Shown piece by piece: positions 31,902 through 40,377 of a DNA stretch of 64,000 nucleotides. The notes under the pieces were generated by a model. It ran no database searches. It saw only the letters and a program-made list of their open reading frames with translations, and was not told the DNA's origin. Source of the DNA: Candidatus Cloacimonetes bacterium HGW-Cloacimonetes-2. Lineage in GTDB: Bacteria > Cloacimonadota > Cloacimonadia > Cloacimonadales > Cloacimonadaceae. A program made the translations under genes and the position numbers. The first letter of the stretch is position 1. Each line of letters opens with the position of its first letter. The stretch spans positions 1 to 64,000 of the forward strand of contig PHBP01000003.1 in assembly GCA_002842035.1 (NCBI GenBank), written 5' to 3'.

Positions 31902-34193
31902 TCACTGCCCCAAAGTACTAGAATAGCACTTTGTAACTCCAGGCAACTGATTAGTCGAAAACGAGTAATTATAATGGTCTAAATAATTCTCCATCATAAA
32001 GATTTGATTGCGATATTCCGTTGGATGACTCTGCGGGCTATCAAATGATACATGATCTTTTACTAGGAAGTAGTCGCTGGATAAACTATAAAATTTCCTT
32101 GTAACATTACATGGATTGTCGTCGTTATCAAAGCTTGCAGGGTTAAAGTTGTTTGGTGATTGCTTTAGGCTGTTGTTATAGAGATAGCTTATCTTGAGAA
32201 GCTCAATCAGTTCACCAGTATTGTTCTCACAATTGCTGATCAAGAAGTGTTTTCTTGCTTTAGTATGATACGGTTTTGTTACTTGATTTATATGCAGCCA
32301 AGACGCTGGCCAATGATCAAAATTCATGGGATCTTGGTACCGTATTGATCCTGAGTTTTCTCGCAGATAATCTGCTTCACACTTTGTGTTCTGGTTGAAA
32401 GGTAATTCCGGGTTGATTAATAACAGGTTTTGTGAATATGATGACTTGTACCAGTTTGGATAGATTATATTACCGTTCGAGTCATTCGGAGTATATCCAG
32501 GCTCAATAATCAGAGGCTTTCCCCAGAGATAGAATTGATATGAGGTCGAATCGTTGTTGTTGTGAAAAGGAAGGAATGAATTCTCATGATTGACAACTAG
32601 CATATGGGAATTTTCGTACGGACTTAAGCTAGTAGGTTTTCGAAAAATTGTTGACTCTGAATCGCTCAATGTACCGTCAAGTATGAATCTAGGTAAGGAA
32701 GCGCCAGAAGTTATTGATACTGGCTCATGTTGTGGGCGGTCTTTGTAACTCATAACAACTTCAAAACTTGATTTCAAGGTATCCCATTCGAAAGCTTCAC
32801 GAGGCAATGATCCTGCCTTTGAAGTCAAGGCGGCAACATACCATCGGATGTTATCTTGAGTATCCTGATCTTCTGTTTGGTAGTAAAAGCAAAGTAAACC
32901 GCGTTCTATCTGAATTGAATGGTCCATTTCGGGGACAGGATCGCCGTTTGAGTTGATGCCATTGTATCGCCAGTCGTCGCCATAAGTTATATGGTGCAAC
33001 TCAGGATCTATACGCCTAAGAGTATATCTGACCATTCTGGGTATCATGTCACAATTCCAGTCGTTATCAGTGCTGTAGAGATTGATGTCTCTGGTTCGAT
33101 TTAAGGCAGTTAAAAACAGTGTTGATAGGTAAAACAGTCTATTCTGATAGGTTATGCCTCCTACAAACATACCACTATTAGATGTTAAATAATCATTAAA
33201 ACCATAATATGCTGTTTCTGACGGTAAAGGACTATCAGATTTGAATTCCTGTCTCACAAAGGAATTCAACATATCGTCATCCCCTGTAATAAGGCTGGCA
33301 TACCCCATACCACAAACCAAATGGAATCTTGATACAGAGTTACCAATGCTGGGTAGATCGCCGTTAATATTGTTATCGGAACATAATCCTTTGGGTGCAG
33401 CTACAATAACGTCATTATTATATTTATCTTCATAATTCCATCCAAAAGGATAAGATGGAACTCCCACCATACTCCAACTATCATCAACACCTGGTAAATT
33501 ATACCTAAAAAAAGAGGAGTGTATCCAGTCTACGTGAAGTTGTATTTTTTTTATTATCCCAGAATCTGGATTATGGACTTGGAAATATTCTGTCGTTGAT
33601 GGATCATTATAAGCGTAGTATAACATATCGACAATGAAAGATATTAGTATAAGATTATAACTCATCTCTCTGGCTCGCTGATACGCTGTCAATTCCCACC
33701 AAGCCTCGTCCTCGTAGGGATTATGGCTTTGTGGATTGGCATCCCATTCGGTTGGGACCATACCCGGTAGGCCACTTGGGTAATAATCTTGGTATCTAAG
33801 CGCATTCTGATAGATATCCCACGGGAAAGTAAAGAGGTAAGTGCGGACTTCGTCGAGTTTAACAGAATATACATCGGGGTCAATAACATAACTCAATACT
33901 GCTGTGTAAGCTTTAATCGCTTGGGGTTCGAACCCAAAGCTGTCTGTATATGACCTATCTCTTAATCCTTCACCAATATCTACAATGTCTGATCTGGGTG
34001 ATTGCTCCCAGTACTTGTGTATTAAATTGTCGTATGGCTCGCCACTTATCGTACCCGCTGCTCTACGAATCTGATACAACGTTTCAGTGTCGATTGAGAA
34101 AGTGTGTGTTAATGGATAGACTGCCATAAGTTTTTGAGCCACCATTAACATAATAAACATGATAACTATTGCCAGGATTCTACCTTGTTTCAT
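31902..34193 (-). CDS. 5' part of a split heparinase II/III-like lyase
   Basis: 763 residues up to an in-frame TGA at 31902-31904. A signal peptide (about 1-24, GRILAIVIMFIMLMVAQKLMA) is followed by an alpha-helical toroid-like region (about 30-470) and the start of a beta-sandwich. The segment NHENSFLPFHNNNDSTSYQF followed by GKPLIIEPGY recalls the conserved His-containing opening of the heparinase II/III C-terminal domain, which suggests an uronate-polysaccharide lyase. Reading through the TGA would give a 1597-codon frame ending in a sorting tail. AAGG lies before the ATG. It is the last unit of the minus-strand operon, 17 bp after the gene at 34211. Enzyme class is an inference from weak motifs. 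Confidence 0.7.
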   Translation of the reverse strand: MKQGRILAIVIMFIMLMVAQKLMAVYPLTHTFSIDTETLYQIRRAAGTISGEPYDNLIHKYWEQSPRSDIVDIGEGLRDRSYTDSFGFEPQAIKAYTAVLSYVIDPDVYSVKLDEVRTYLFTFPWDIYQNALRYQDYYPSGLPGMVPTEWDANPQSHNPYEDEAWWELTAYQRAREMSYNLILISFIVDMLYYAYNDPSTTEYFQVHNPDSGIIKKIQLHVDWIHSSFFRYNLPGVDDSWSMVGVPSYPFGWNYEDKYNNDVIVAAPKGLCSDNNINGDLPSIGNSVSRFHLVCGMGYASLITGDDDMLNSFVRQEFKSDSPLPSETAYYGFNDYLTSNSGMFVGGITYQNRLFYLSTLFLTALNRTRDINLYSTDNDWNCDMIPRMVRYTLRRIDPELHHITYGDDWRYNGINSNGDPVPEMDHSIQIERGLLCFYYQTEDQDTQDNIRWYVAALTSKAGSLPREAFEWDTLKSSFEVVMSYKDRPQHEPVSITSGASLPRFILDGTLSDSESTIFRKPTSLSPYENSHMLVVNHENSFLPFHNNNDSTSYQFYLWGKPLIIEPGYTPNDSNGNIIYPNWYKSSYSQNLLLINPELPFNQNTKCEADYLRENSGSIRYQDPMNFDHWPASWLHINQVTKPYHTKARKHFLISNCENNTGELIELLKISYLYNNSLKQSPNNFNPASFDNDDNPCNVTRKFYSLSSDYFLVKDHVSFDSPQSHPTEYRNQIFMMENYLDHYNYSFSTNQLPGVTKCYSSTLGQ

Positions 34194-34210
34194 GATTTGC
34201 CGACCTTTGC

Positions 34211-35572
34211 TTATTTGATTACTACCAGTTTGGTAGTAGCGATTCTTATATTTGCCTGATCCAGACTAATCAAGTAAACACCGTTGGACATGAGTTCTAA
34301 AGCTTCGTGTGGCAACTCAAAACTTTGCTCTCTGCTATGCCCATAGATCTTACCGGAATATATTCTTTGTCCCTTGATATTGAAAATGCTGTAACCTAGT
34401 TCCCCCACCTGTTCACTTTTAACCGAGATCATAAGCTCGCTATTTGCGGGCTGAGGATAGCACACGATGGATGCCACGGGAGCGGGAGTGATAGGATCGT
34501 CATTGGCTACTACATATCCTTCGGAATCTGTTTTTATCAGAACATAGTCATTATGGTACATACAAAAAAGAATACTACCGTCTGGCATCACCAAGAGGTT
34601 CTTTGATCCTGTCCCAAAGTAAATTGCTCCAAATGTGTTATACGATCTACTCCATTGAAGTGTCCCATCGGGGTTGTAGCTATGGAGGATCGGACCTGTG
34701 TCTGGTCTGCCTCCGGTATAGACGATGTTACCGTTTGGAAGCAAGTTTATAGCACCATGTAGGTCAGAATCAAAGCCAGGAGTATTAGCAGCTACCAGAT
34801 CCAGTGTATGCTCAATTATATCTACTTTCCAGATCTTATATAAACCAAGCAGATAAATGCTGTTATCCGCTGCTACAGTACAGTCATAGAACCCGGTATT
34901 GTTTATTGTGTCATAGTAAGTCCATAGGGTATCACCTACTGCATTGATTTCAGTAAAAACTCTACTCGAAAGAGAAACCCATCCATTTCCGAAGGGTTCT
35001 ACTGAACGTGCTTGACCCACTGCCCAAAAAGGATCGCTCTGCCAGATTAAATTAAACTGGAAATCGGTTTTAAGAACCACAGCTTGGCCATTGACTTTAC
35101 CAGCACATATTAATCCGTCATCTACATACTGCATATCAAAGATATGTGGAGAGTATCCATTCACTAAGGGAAAAACATAGTAGCCAAGAGTATTCATCTC
35201 ACTATCAAAGACGAACAACCTAGAACCATTATAAAAGTACTGAACACAGTAATACCTGTCAATTCCATTGGATACTATGCTGTCGAAAGCACCGCTCTGT
35301 CCTCCTGTCCTTCTCCAGATTAGATCACCATTCTCATCCAGCTTCCAGAATACATTAGTATCATAGATTGGAGTACCTATCCATCCATAACTAGCATAGC
35401 CTTGGAGTAGGTAACCACCTCCTATCGCCGGGATAATGTTGCATAATTCCAGACGTGATCCATCATAAGTCCATGGACATATTCCGGTAAAGTCAGCGCT
35501 CCTTATCCAGGTCGAGCCCATCAGCAGATAGGCAGACGAGACTAGCAGAGCTATTAATAAGATCCGTTTCAT
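34211..35572 (-). CDS. Secreted beta-propeller-like protein with sorting tail, paralog A
   Basis: 453 residues: signal peptide (1-18, KRILLIALLVSSAYLLMG), a domain of about 350 residues built of short beta repeats around Trp-Lys-x-Asp motifs (NVFWKLDENGDLIW, WKVDIIEHTLDL), and a C-terminal tail with IVCYPQPANSELMIS and IFNIKGQRIYSGK ending in IATTKLVVIK, a T9SS-like sorting domain. The repeats look like a PQQ/Kelch-type propeller of the delta-60-repeat kind. The ATG at 35572 is set by GGGAGG; the preceding micro-ORF stop overlaps it (ATGA). It is paralogous to the gene at 35688-37079, with 50 bp of identical DNA over the signal peptide. Function unknown, probably surface binding. Confidence 0.8.
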   Translation of the reverse strand: MKRILLIALLVSSAYLLMGSTWIRSADFTGICPWTYDGSRLELCNIIPAIGGGYLLQGYASYGWIGTPIYDTNVFWKLDENGDLIWRRTGGQSGAFDSIVSNGIDRYYCVQYFYNGSRLFVFDSEMNTLGYYVFPLVNGYSPHIFDMQYVDDGLICAGKVNGQAVVLKTDFQFNLIWQSDPFWAVGQARSVEPFGNGWVSLSSRVFTEINAVGDTLWTYYDTINNTGFYDCTVAADNSIYLLGLYKIWKVDIIEHTLDLVAANTPGFDSDLHGAINLLPNGNIVYTGGRPDTGPILHSYNPDGTLQWSRSYNTFGAIYFGTGSKNLLVMPDGSILFCMYHNDYVLIKTDSEGYVVANDDPITPAPVASIVCYPQPANSELMISVKSEQVGELGYSIFNIKGQRIYSGKIYGHSREQSFELPHEALELMSNGVYLISLDQANIRIATTKLVVIK

Positions 35573-35676
35573 CGATCCTCCCAATCAATCGTGAATGTAC
35601 GTTCAATAGCCTGTACGGGACATATTAGTGCGACTAATAGCCCAATTAATCCTAGTACGGCATAATTATGTTTCAT
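35569..35676 (-). CDS. 35-codon secreted micro-ORF between paralogs
   Basis: A short frame of 35 codons: ATG at 35676 with GGAGGAG 4 bp upstream, then a signal-like helix (YAVLGLIGLLVALICPVQA) and the short mature part IERTFTIDWEDR before TGA at 35569-35571. That TGA overlaps the ATG of the next gene. It starts 12 bp after the stop of paralog B. It could encode a tiny exported peptide, act as a coupling leader for paralog A, or be the stub of a lost gene whose mature start was ERTFTID. No homologue is recognised. Confidence 0.5.
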   Translation of the reverse strand: MKHNYAVLGLIGLLVALICPVQAIERTFTIDWEDR

Positions 35677-35687
35677 GATCTCCTCCA

Positions 35688-37079
35688 TTATCTGGTTTTG
35701 ATAAATTTCTTTGATATGCTTGTTCCTGAGTGTTCATCCTTTACGCGGTACATATAGACCCCTGGAGCCCAACGGGAATCCGTGTCCTGGAGCAAGCTAA
35801 GCTGATGAGAGCCTTCGCTTCCGGTGAGTGGACAGGAGTAGAGCATTTGTCCCCGGATATTAAAGACTTCCAGAGTCAATATGCTTTCCCGGCTTTCGGC
35901 TTTGTAGTCTATTGTGATTTGATCGCTGGCAGGATTTGGGTAATGGGAACTGCTTATTGCAGATGGAGTAAGGATGGGATCCTCATTCGAGACTACTATG
36001 CCATTGCTGTCCGTCTTAACAAGGGTTATACCATCATATCCTACTGCACAGAATAGAATCTCATAATCATCTGTGGTGAGAATATTGCTCGCTCCATATC
36101 CTAATGAAGAGCATACAGTTGGACTGAAATATCTGCTCCAAAGTCGCTCACCCGAACGAGAGTAAGCGCGAAGTATTTCACTATTTGGACCCAGATCATA
36201 AAAAACCAACTTGCCGTCTGCTCCTTCTATTAATGCTGGTGGATACAAACCTATATATAGATTGTAATCAATAGGTATTGTTGTTACGCTCTGGTTCGTG
36301 AGATCGAAACCAAATAGGTAGTAATCTCCAGTGACTCCATGAAATCCGATACCGAAAACTTGATTGTCATGAGTTAGAATGCAATCTTGGAAATAGTACG
36401 GCTCGCTATTGCCATCATAAGTCCATATAGTGTCACCTACTGCGTCCATAAATGCTATCAAACCAGTTGACGCTCCTATCCATCCTCCGTTAAATCTGTT
36501 GAGTTTTGTGAATCCACTTACGATATGATTGGTTGTGGAATCGCCCAACCACTCAAGATTGAGCTCAAAATCAGTTTTCAATATAACGGCCTCGCCATAC
36601 AACTGTACGGCAAAAACTATACCATCATCAGTTATAACTGCATCGTTGATGGAGGGATAAATCCCATTAATCAGCTCAAAATCATATGACCCTATATAGT
36701 TCATTTGATTATCATATATCTCCATCCACGAATAACCCGAGATTGACGCAATGCAATAGTACCTATCGACACCATTAGAGATAATTATATTGTACGGCTC
36801 CCACCGTAAACCTGATCTCCTCCAGATGACCTCCCCATTCTCATCGACTTTCCAGAAGACGTTTGCCGCCCACACCCAAAACTCATAATCAAAATACTCA
36901 ACGAACCCTTGAACCAGATAACCGCCTCCGATGGCGGGGATAACGTTGTAAGCTTTGATACTAAGGTAGTTGTACTCATAAGGACAGACTCCTTCAATTG
37001 AGTAGGATCGTATCCAGGTCGAGCCCATCAGCAGATAGGCAGACGAGACTAGCAGAGCTACTAATAACAACCGTTTCAT
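35688..37079 (-). CDS. Secreted beta-propeller-like protein with sorting tail, paralog B
   Basis: 463 residues, same plan as paralog A: signal peptide (1-18, KRLLLVALLVSSAYLLMG), mature start STWIRSYSIEGVCPYEYN, the shared motif NVIPAIGGGYLVQGF, repeat strands such as NVFWKVDENGEVIWRR, and a C-terminal tail opening HYPNPASDQITIDYK with LEVFNIRGQMLYS and ending SISKKFIKTR. The body has diverged clearly from A while the leader DNA has not. GGAGG lies 4 bp before the ATG. It is the first gene of the minus-strand operon that runs to 29400. Likely exported to the cell surface; function unknown. Confidence 0.8.
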   Translation of the reverse strand: MKRLLLVALLVSSAYLLMGSTWIRSYSIEGVCPYEYNYLSIKAYNVIPAIGGGYLVQGFVEYFDYEFWVWAANVFWKVDENGEVIWRRSGLRWEPYNIIISNGVDRYYCIASISGYSWMEIYDNQMNYIGSYDFELINGIYPSINDAVITDDGIVFAVQLYGEAVILKTDFELNLEWLGDSTTNHIVSGFTKLNRFNGGWIGASTGLIAFMDAVGDTIWTYDGNSEPYYFQDCILTHDNQVFGIGFHGVTGDYYLFGFDLTNQSVTTIPIDYNLYIGLYPPALIEGADGKLVFYDLGPNSEILRAYSRSGERLWSRYFSPTVCSSLGYGASNILTTDDYEILFCAVGYDGITLVKTDSNGIVVSNEDPILTPSAISSSHYPNPASDQITIDYKAESRESILTLEVFNIRGQMLYSCPLTGSEGSHQLSLLQDTDSRWAPGVYMYRVKDEHSGTSISKKFIKTR

Positions 37080-37310
37080 CGTTCCTCCAGTTCCTTAAGA
37101 ACTCACTGCCTGCATCGTTTATTACTTTTCCAATGATGTCAACTAATAAATCCATATCCTGCTATACGATTAAAAATAGCGATCGCATATTAACTACAAA
37201 ACCAGGCTTATAGTTACTGATAAGCAGTATCAGAACTAGTAGATAGTTAGAGCAAATCCATATCTTCCCAGAGTAGCAAGAGCAGGTCGGAAAATTATGT
37301 TAATAATGAC

Positions 37311-37339
37311 TTGACATAATATCAGGTCAATAATTACCA
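37311..37339 (+). promoter_or_regulatory. Possible promoter/operator of the VCBS protein gene
   Basis: TTGACA at 37311-37316 with AT-rich TTACCA 17 bp downstream. TTGAC (37311-37315) and GTCAA (37326-37330) also form an inverted repeat with a 10-bp centre, overlapping the promoter spacer, so a repressor site is possible. The flanking 37080-37374 holds nothing else clear. Confidence 0.28.
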
Positions 37340-37374
37340 TTACACTCAGCATTATCAGGCAAGGAGGTGTGCTA

Positions 37375-39504
37375 ATGCGATTGGTGTCTAGACTTATTAT
37401 GGTAGCGGCATTTTGTATGATTTCGGGTTTACTGCGATCTCAGTTTAGTCTTGTTACATCGGCTTTTCCTGCGGTTTATGGTCCGGATATTGAATTCTGT
37501 GATTACGATTCTGATGGAGATCTGGATTTTATTATCACAGGTTCGACTACATCAGCAGGACAGCCCATTGCCAAACTATACAATAACGAAGGAACAAGTG
37601 GATTTACGCTGGTGACTAATACTCCCTTCGCCGGAGTAATGAGAGGGGCTGTTGATTGGGGTGATTACGATAATGACGGACATCCTGATTTGGTTCTTTC
37701 TGGTTGGTTAAATGCGGTAGAATCCATTACTATGCTTTATCGCAACCTGGGAAATGGGAGCTTTGTGCCTGTGAATGCAGGATTTGTCGCTGTGGATTAT
37801 TCCTCAGTGGAATGGGCTGATTACAATCTGGATGGTTGGCTCGACCTCCTGGTTGCCGGAGTCAATAGTCTTGGTGATCATAGTAAGATATACCGCAATA
37901 ATCGCAATGGAACTTTTACTGATATTAATGCAGATTTATGCCCGGTGAGTTACGGAACTGCATCCTGGAGTGATTTTGATAATGATGGAGATCCCGATCT
38001 CCTATTTTGCGGCAGCAATCATATGGAAGTCTATGAAAACCTGGGGGATGATCAGTTTCAAAATATCAATGCCGGAATGACGCCTGTATTCTATGGGGCA
38101 GCAGCCTGGGGCGATTTTGATAATGACAGCTACCCGGATATTGTATGTCAAGGGTGGACAGCTTCTGGTCCGATTACAAGGCTCTATCACAACAATCAGG
38201 AGGGTGGCTTTGTCCTCACTCCGACCCGATTGCAGAATTGTTATGGAGGATCGCTCACTTGGGGTGATTACAATAGCGATGGTAAACTCGATCTGTTTAT
38301 GACAGGCTACTATGATGGTACGAGGATCAGCAAAATCTATCGCAACGAAAGTATGGGAATTTTTAGCCCCACACCCGATATGTTTCCGGCTCTTAGCAGT
38401 TCCTGGGCTACTTGGGCTGATTACAACAATGACGGAAAGCTGGATTTGTTTATCTCGGGTTATGATGGATCAGGATATCATTCCAAATTGTATCGGAATA
38501 ACTATTCTTTTGTAAACACCAATCCGACACCACCAGTAATTAGCTTTGATATGGAGAGCGGATTATTCCAATTCTCCGGGGCAGGCGATCTTACTACTAA
38601 TGAAAGTAGCTTGACTTATGATATCAGGATAGGAACCAGTCCGGGAGCATGCAACATTAGCTCCCCTCTTGCCCAACCGGACGGAAGCCGTAAGACAGAA
38701 AAGCTCGGTAGGAGAGTGATACGCTTTATACCTGAGCCGGGGCAGACCTATTTTGCCTCAGCTCAGACGGTCGATAGAGGCTTCAAGCGCTCAGCTTTCT
38801 CAAATGAGATAGTATTCAGTCTGGATGGCGATGCTCAGATTTCAATTGTGGGGCCTGCGAGTCTAGATTATGGGTCTGTTTATCTCGACCATTCAGTAGT
38901 TCAGACACTGATAATTGCTAATCCGGGCACAAGTAGCCTGGTAATCAATCAGATAAATATGGATTCTGGCATTAATTACCTTTTGGATCAAATCGAACTA
39001 CCACTACAACTTGCAATTGGTGCCACCCATAGCCTACATATCAGGTTTAGACCTCTATCGAGCGGGATACTGGCTGATACCTTGGAGATACACAGCAATG
39101 CCCTGGACAATCCTATTCTCAGGATCCCACTGATCGGCAGGGGTGTGTCAGCACCACCGGCAGCGGTGCAAAATCTGATCGTGCAGCAAGATGGTAATGA
39201 TGCTGTGCTGTCTTGGGATCCGGTAAATACTACCACAGAAGGTGATCCAATTACACCCAGTTTGTATTTGGTGTTGATAAATGAATTGCCAAATGATAAT
39301 GCTCATTTCTGGTTTTTGGCATCCACCCCGGATTTATCATTCAGGCATCCGAATGTGTTCCAGTTTCGTCCCAGTATGTTCTATCAAATAGTAGCATTGG
39401 TGCTTTATGACGATGAACAAAGGGATCTGATCAAAAATCTAAGCAGTAGCAAGGCAAGAATGCCGTATCCGCAAATCCTGGAGATGCTGCAATCGAATCA
39501 GTAA
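37375..39504 (+). CDS. Secreted VCBS/FG-GAP repeat protein with Hydin-like and Fn3-like domains
   Basis: 709 residues. A signal peptide (about 1-20) is followed by seven repeats of about 45-50 residues, each with a Ca-binding loop of D-x-D/N-x-D-G-x-x-D type: DYDSDGDLDF, DYDNDGHPDL, DYNLDGWLDL, DFDNDGDPDL, DFDNDSYPDI, DYNSDGKLDL, DYNNDGKLDL. They probably close into one seven-bladed propeller. A linker domain, a Hydin/ASPM-like Ig domain (about 485-590, ASLDYGSVYL to LRIPLIGRG) and an Fn3-like domain (595-690) follow. The ATG at 37375 is chosen because AGGAGG lies 7 bp before it. Unlike the other large secreted proteins here it has no FlgD-like tail; it ends in PYPQILEMLQSNQ. Confidence 0.86.
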   Translation: MRLVSRLIMVAAFCMISGLLRSQFSLVTSAFPAVYGPDIEFCDYDSDGDLDFIITGSTTSAGQPIAKLYNNEGTSGFTLVTNTPFAGVMRGAVDWGDYDNDGHPDLVLSGWLNAVESITMLYRNLGNGSFVPVNAGFVAVDYSSVEWADYNLDGWLDLLVAGVNSLGDHSKIYRNNRNGTFTDINADLCPVSYGTASWSDFDNDGDPDLLFCGSNHMEVYENLGDDQFQNINAGMTPVFYGAAAWGDFDNDSYPDIVCQGWTASGPITRLYHNNQEGGFVLTPTRLQNCYGGSLTWGDYNSDGKLDLFMTGYYDGTRISKIYRNESMGIFSPTPDMFPALSSSWATWADYNNDGKLDLFISGYDGSGYHSKLYRNNYSFVNTNPTPPVISFDMESGLFQFSGAGDLTTNESSLTYDIRIGTSPGACNISSPLAQPDGSRKTEKLGRRVIRFIPEPGQTYFASAQTVDRGFKRSAFSNEIVFSLDGDAQISIVGPASLDYGSVYLDHSVVQTLIIANPGTSSLVINQINMDSGINYLLDQIELPLQLAIGATHSLHIRFRPLSSGILADTLEIHSNALDNPILRIPLIGRGVSAPPAAVQNLIVQQDGNDAVLSWDPVNTTTEGDPITPSLYLVLINELPNDNAHFWFLASTPDLSFRHPNVFQFRPSMFYQIVALVLYDDEQRDLIKNLSSSKARMPYPQILEMLQSNQ

Positions 39505-39551
39505 TAAGCCTTTGACCAATGAGAATGCTATAGGAGAGGATAGCGGGAGTA

Positions 39552-39998
39552 CTATAACTTGCGGAAACCTCTAAATATCACTTCGACCGGTGCCCAACCA
39601 ATATAGTAGAGCCTGGTCCAGCCGGGTGGAGGAACGAGATTTGGCATATCAGCCAGAGAATCTAGGCGGATCTGATCCCAAGCGTGGATGACGCCACCTT
39701 CTCCTATATACAAGCCTACGTGTCCCCAGTTACAATGAACACCCTCGATGGGACCCTCACAGGCATAAAATACATAAGCTCCTATAGGAGGGAGAGTATT
39801 GGGATTATCCGCTTGATATTGTTCTGCTGATTCCTGGGCTGTATCCCCGCCAAAGATTTCCACATTATTGCTTTGCTCGTAAGCATCTTCTACAAATGCC
39901 AAACACTTACCACGGTAATTTGTATTCCCCAGGCGACTCTTTGCCCAATTGACGGCATTTACGATATAGTCCTGCGGGATAACGGGTTCTGTATTCAT
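39552..39998 (-). CDS. NlpC/P60-like cysteine peptidase domain protein
   Basis: 148 residues, probably a small amidase or endopeptidase of the NlpC/P60 clan. The catalytic Cys is likely the one in NYRGKCLAFVEDAYEQ, and the His is in NWGHVGLYIGEGGVIHAWDQ. The final LYYIGWAPVEVIFRG is usual for the fold. No signal peptide is visible, so it may act in the cytoplasm or be exported another way. GAGGAGAAGG precedes the ATG. It is convergent with the VCBS gene and divergent from mraZ. The peptidoglycan link is from family knowledge; substrate not shown. Confidence 0.72.
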   Translation of the reverse strand: MNTEPVIPQDYIVNAVNWAKSRLGNTNYRGKCLAFVEDAYEQSNNVEIFGGDTAQESAEQYQADNPNTLPPIGAYVFYACEGPIEGVHCNWGHVGLYIGEGGVIHAWDQIRLDSLADMPNLVPPPGWTRLYYIGWAPVEVIFRGFRKL

Positions 39999-40226
39999 CC
40001 TTCTCCTCTTTTAGCTCCAGTCAACCATAGCAATAGCCTGCGCAGAAGCCTGGAACAAAACTGGATACGCTACTTTATTGTAAATCAATGGAGATCAGGC
40101 ATCCTGTCAAGCAGCTTTTTAAGCATTCTAAGCAAATAGTATTAGTCTCAAACCATCTTCAGTAGGTCAGTTTCCACAGGTGTCGAAAAAAAGGGGGGAA
40201 AAACAAGAAAAAAACTCATTTTCTGC

Positions 40227-40255
40227 TTGACAGGATTCATTAAGTATCACATATG
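40227..40255 (+). promoter_or_regulatory. Possible dcw operon promoter
   Basis: TTGACA at 40227-40232, 17 bp, CATATG at 40250-40255, leading to mraZ 122 bp further on. The -35 box is perfect but is also the edge of the dispersed repeat (CTGCTTGACAGG), so its promoter role is uncertain. Confidence 0.3.
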
Positions 40256-40284
40256 AACAACAGGATCTCATAAAAACTCAAACA

Positions 40285-40299
40285 AACTCAAATTGAGTT
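40285..40299. promoter_or_regulatory. 15-bp palindrome upstream of mraZ
   Basis: AACTCAA, one A, TTGAGTT: a perfect inverted repeat, preceded by a direct copy of AAACTCAAA at about 40275-40283. A transcription-factor operator is the simplest reading. Confidence 0.4.
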
Positions 40300-40377
40300 G
40301 ACTGAGATGGGGCTCAAAGCTCCAATTGGCAAGAGAATGAATAGAAATGGAAGAAAGTATGGAAAAAGGAAGTCGTA

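Larger units (their letters stand above)
39999..40377. other. Regulatory region between the NlpC-like gene and mraZ
   Basis: 379 bp. It holds two inverted copies of a 12-bp repeat end (CCTGTCAAGCAG at 40103-40114 and CTGCTTGACAGG at 40223-40234), a purine-rich tract, a 15-bp perfect palindrome at 40285-40299 and a possible promoter at 40227-40255. AAGGA before 40378 is the mraZ ribosome-binding site. A 10-bp-periodic purine pattern (40345-40374) could be the MraZ operator, by analogy only. Confidence 0.45.

Noticed and set aside
31902-31904. TGA read as Trp or Gly by a variant genetic code, or as selenocysteine
   Set aside because: Many genes here end in TGA and no SECIS-like hairpin or redox motif is evident. 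A nonsense mutation or sequencing error is simpler.
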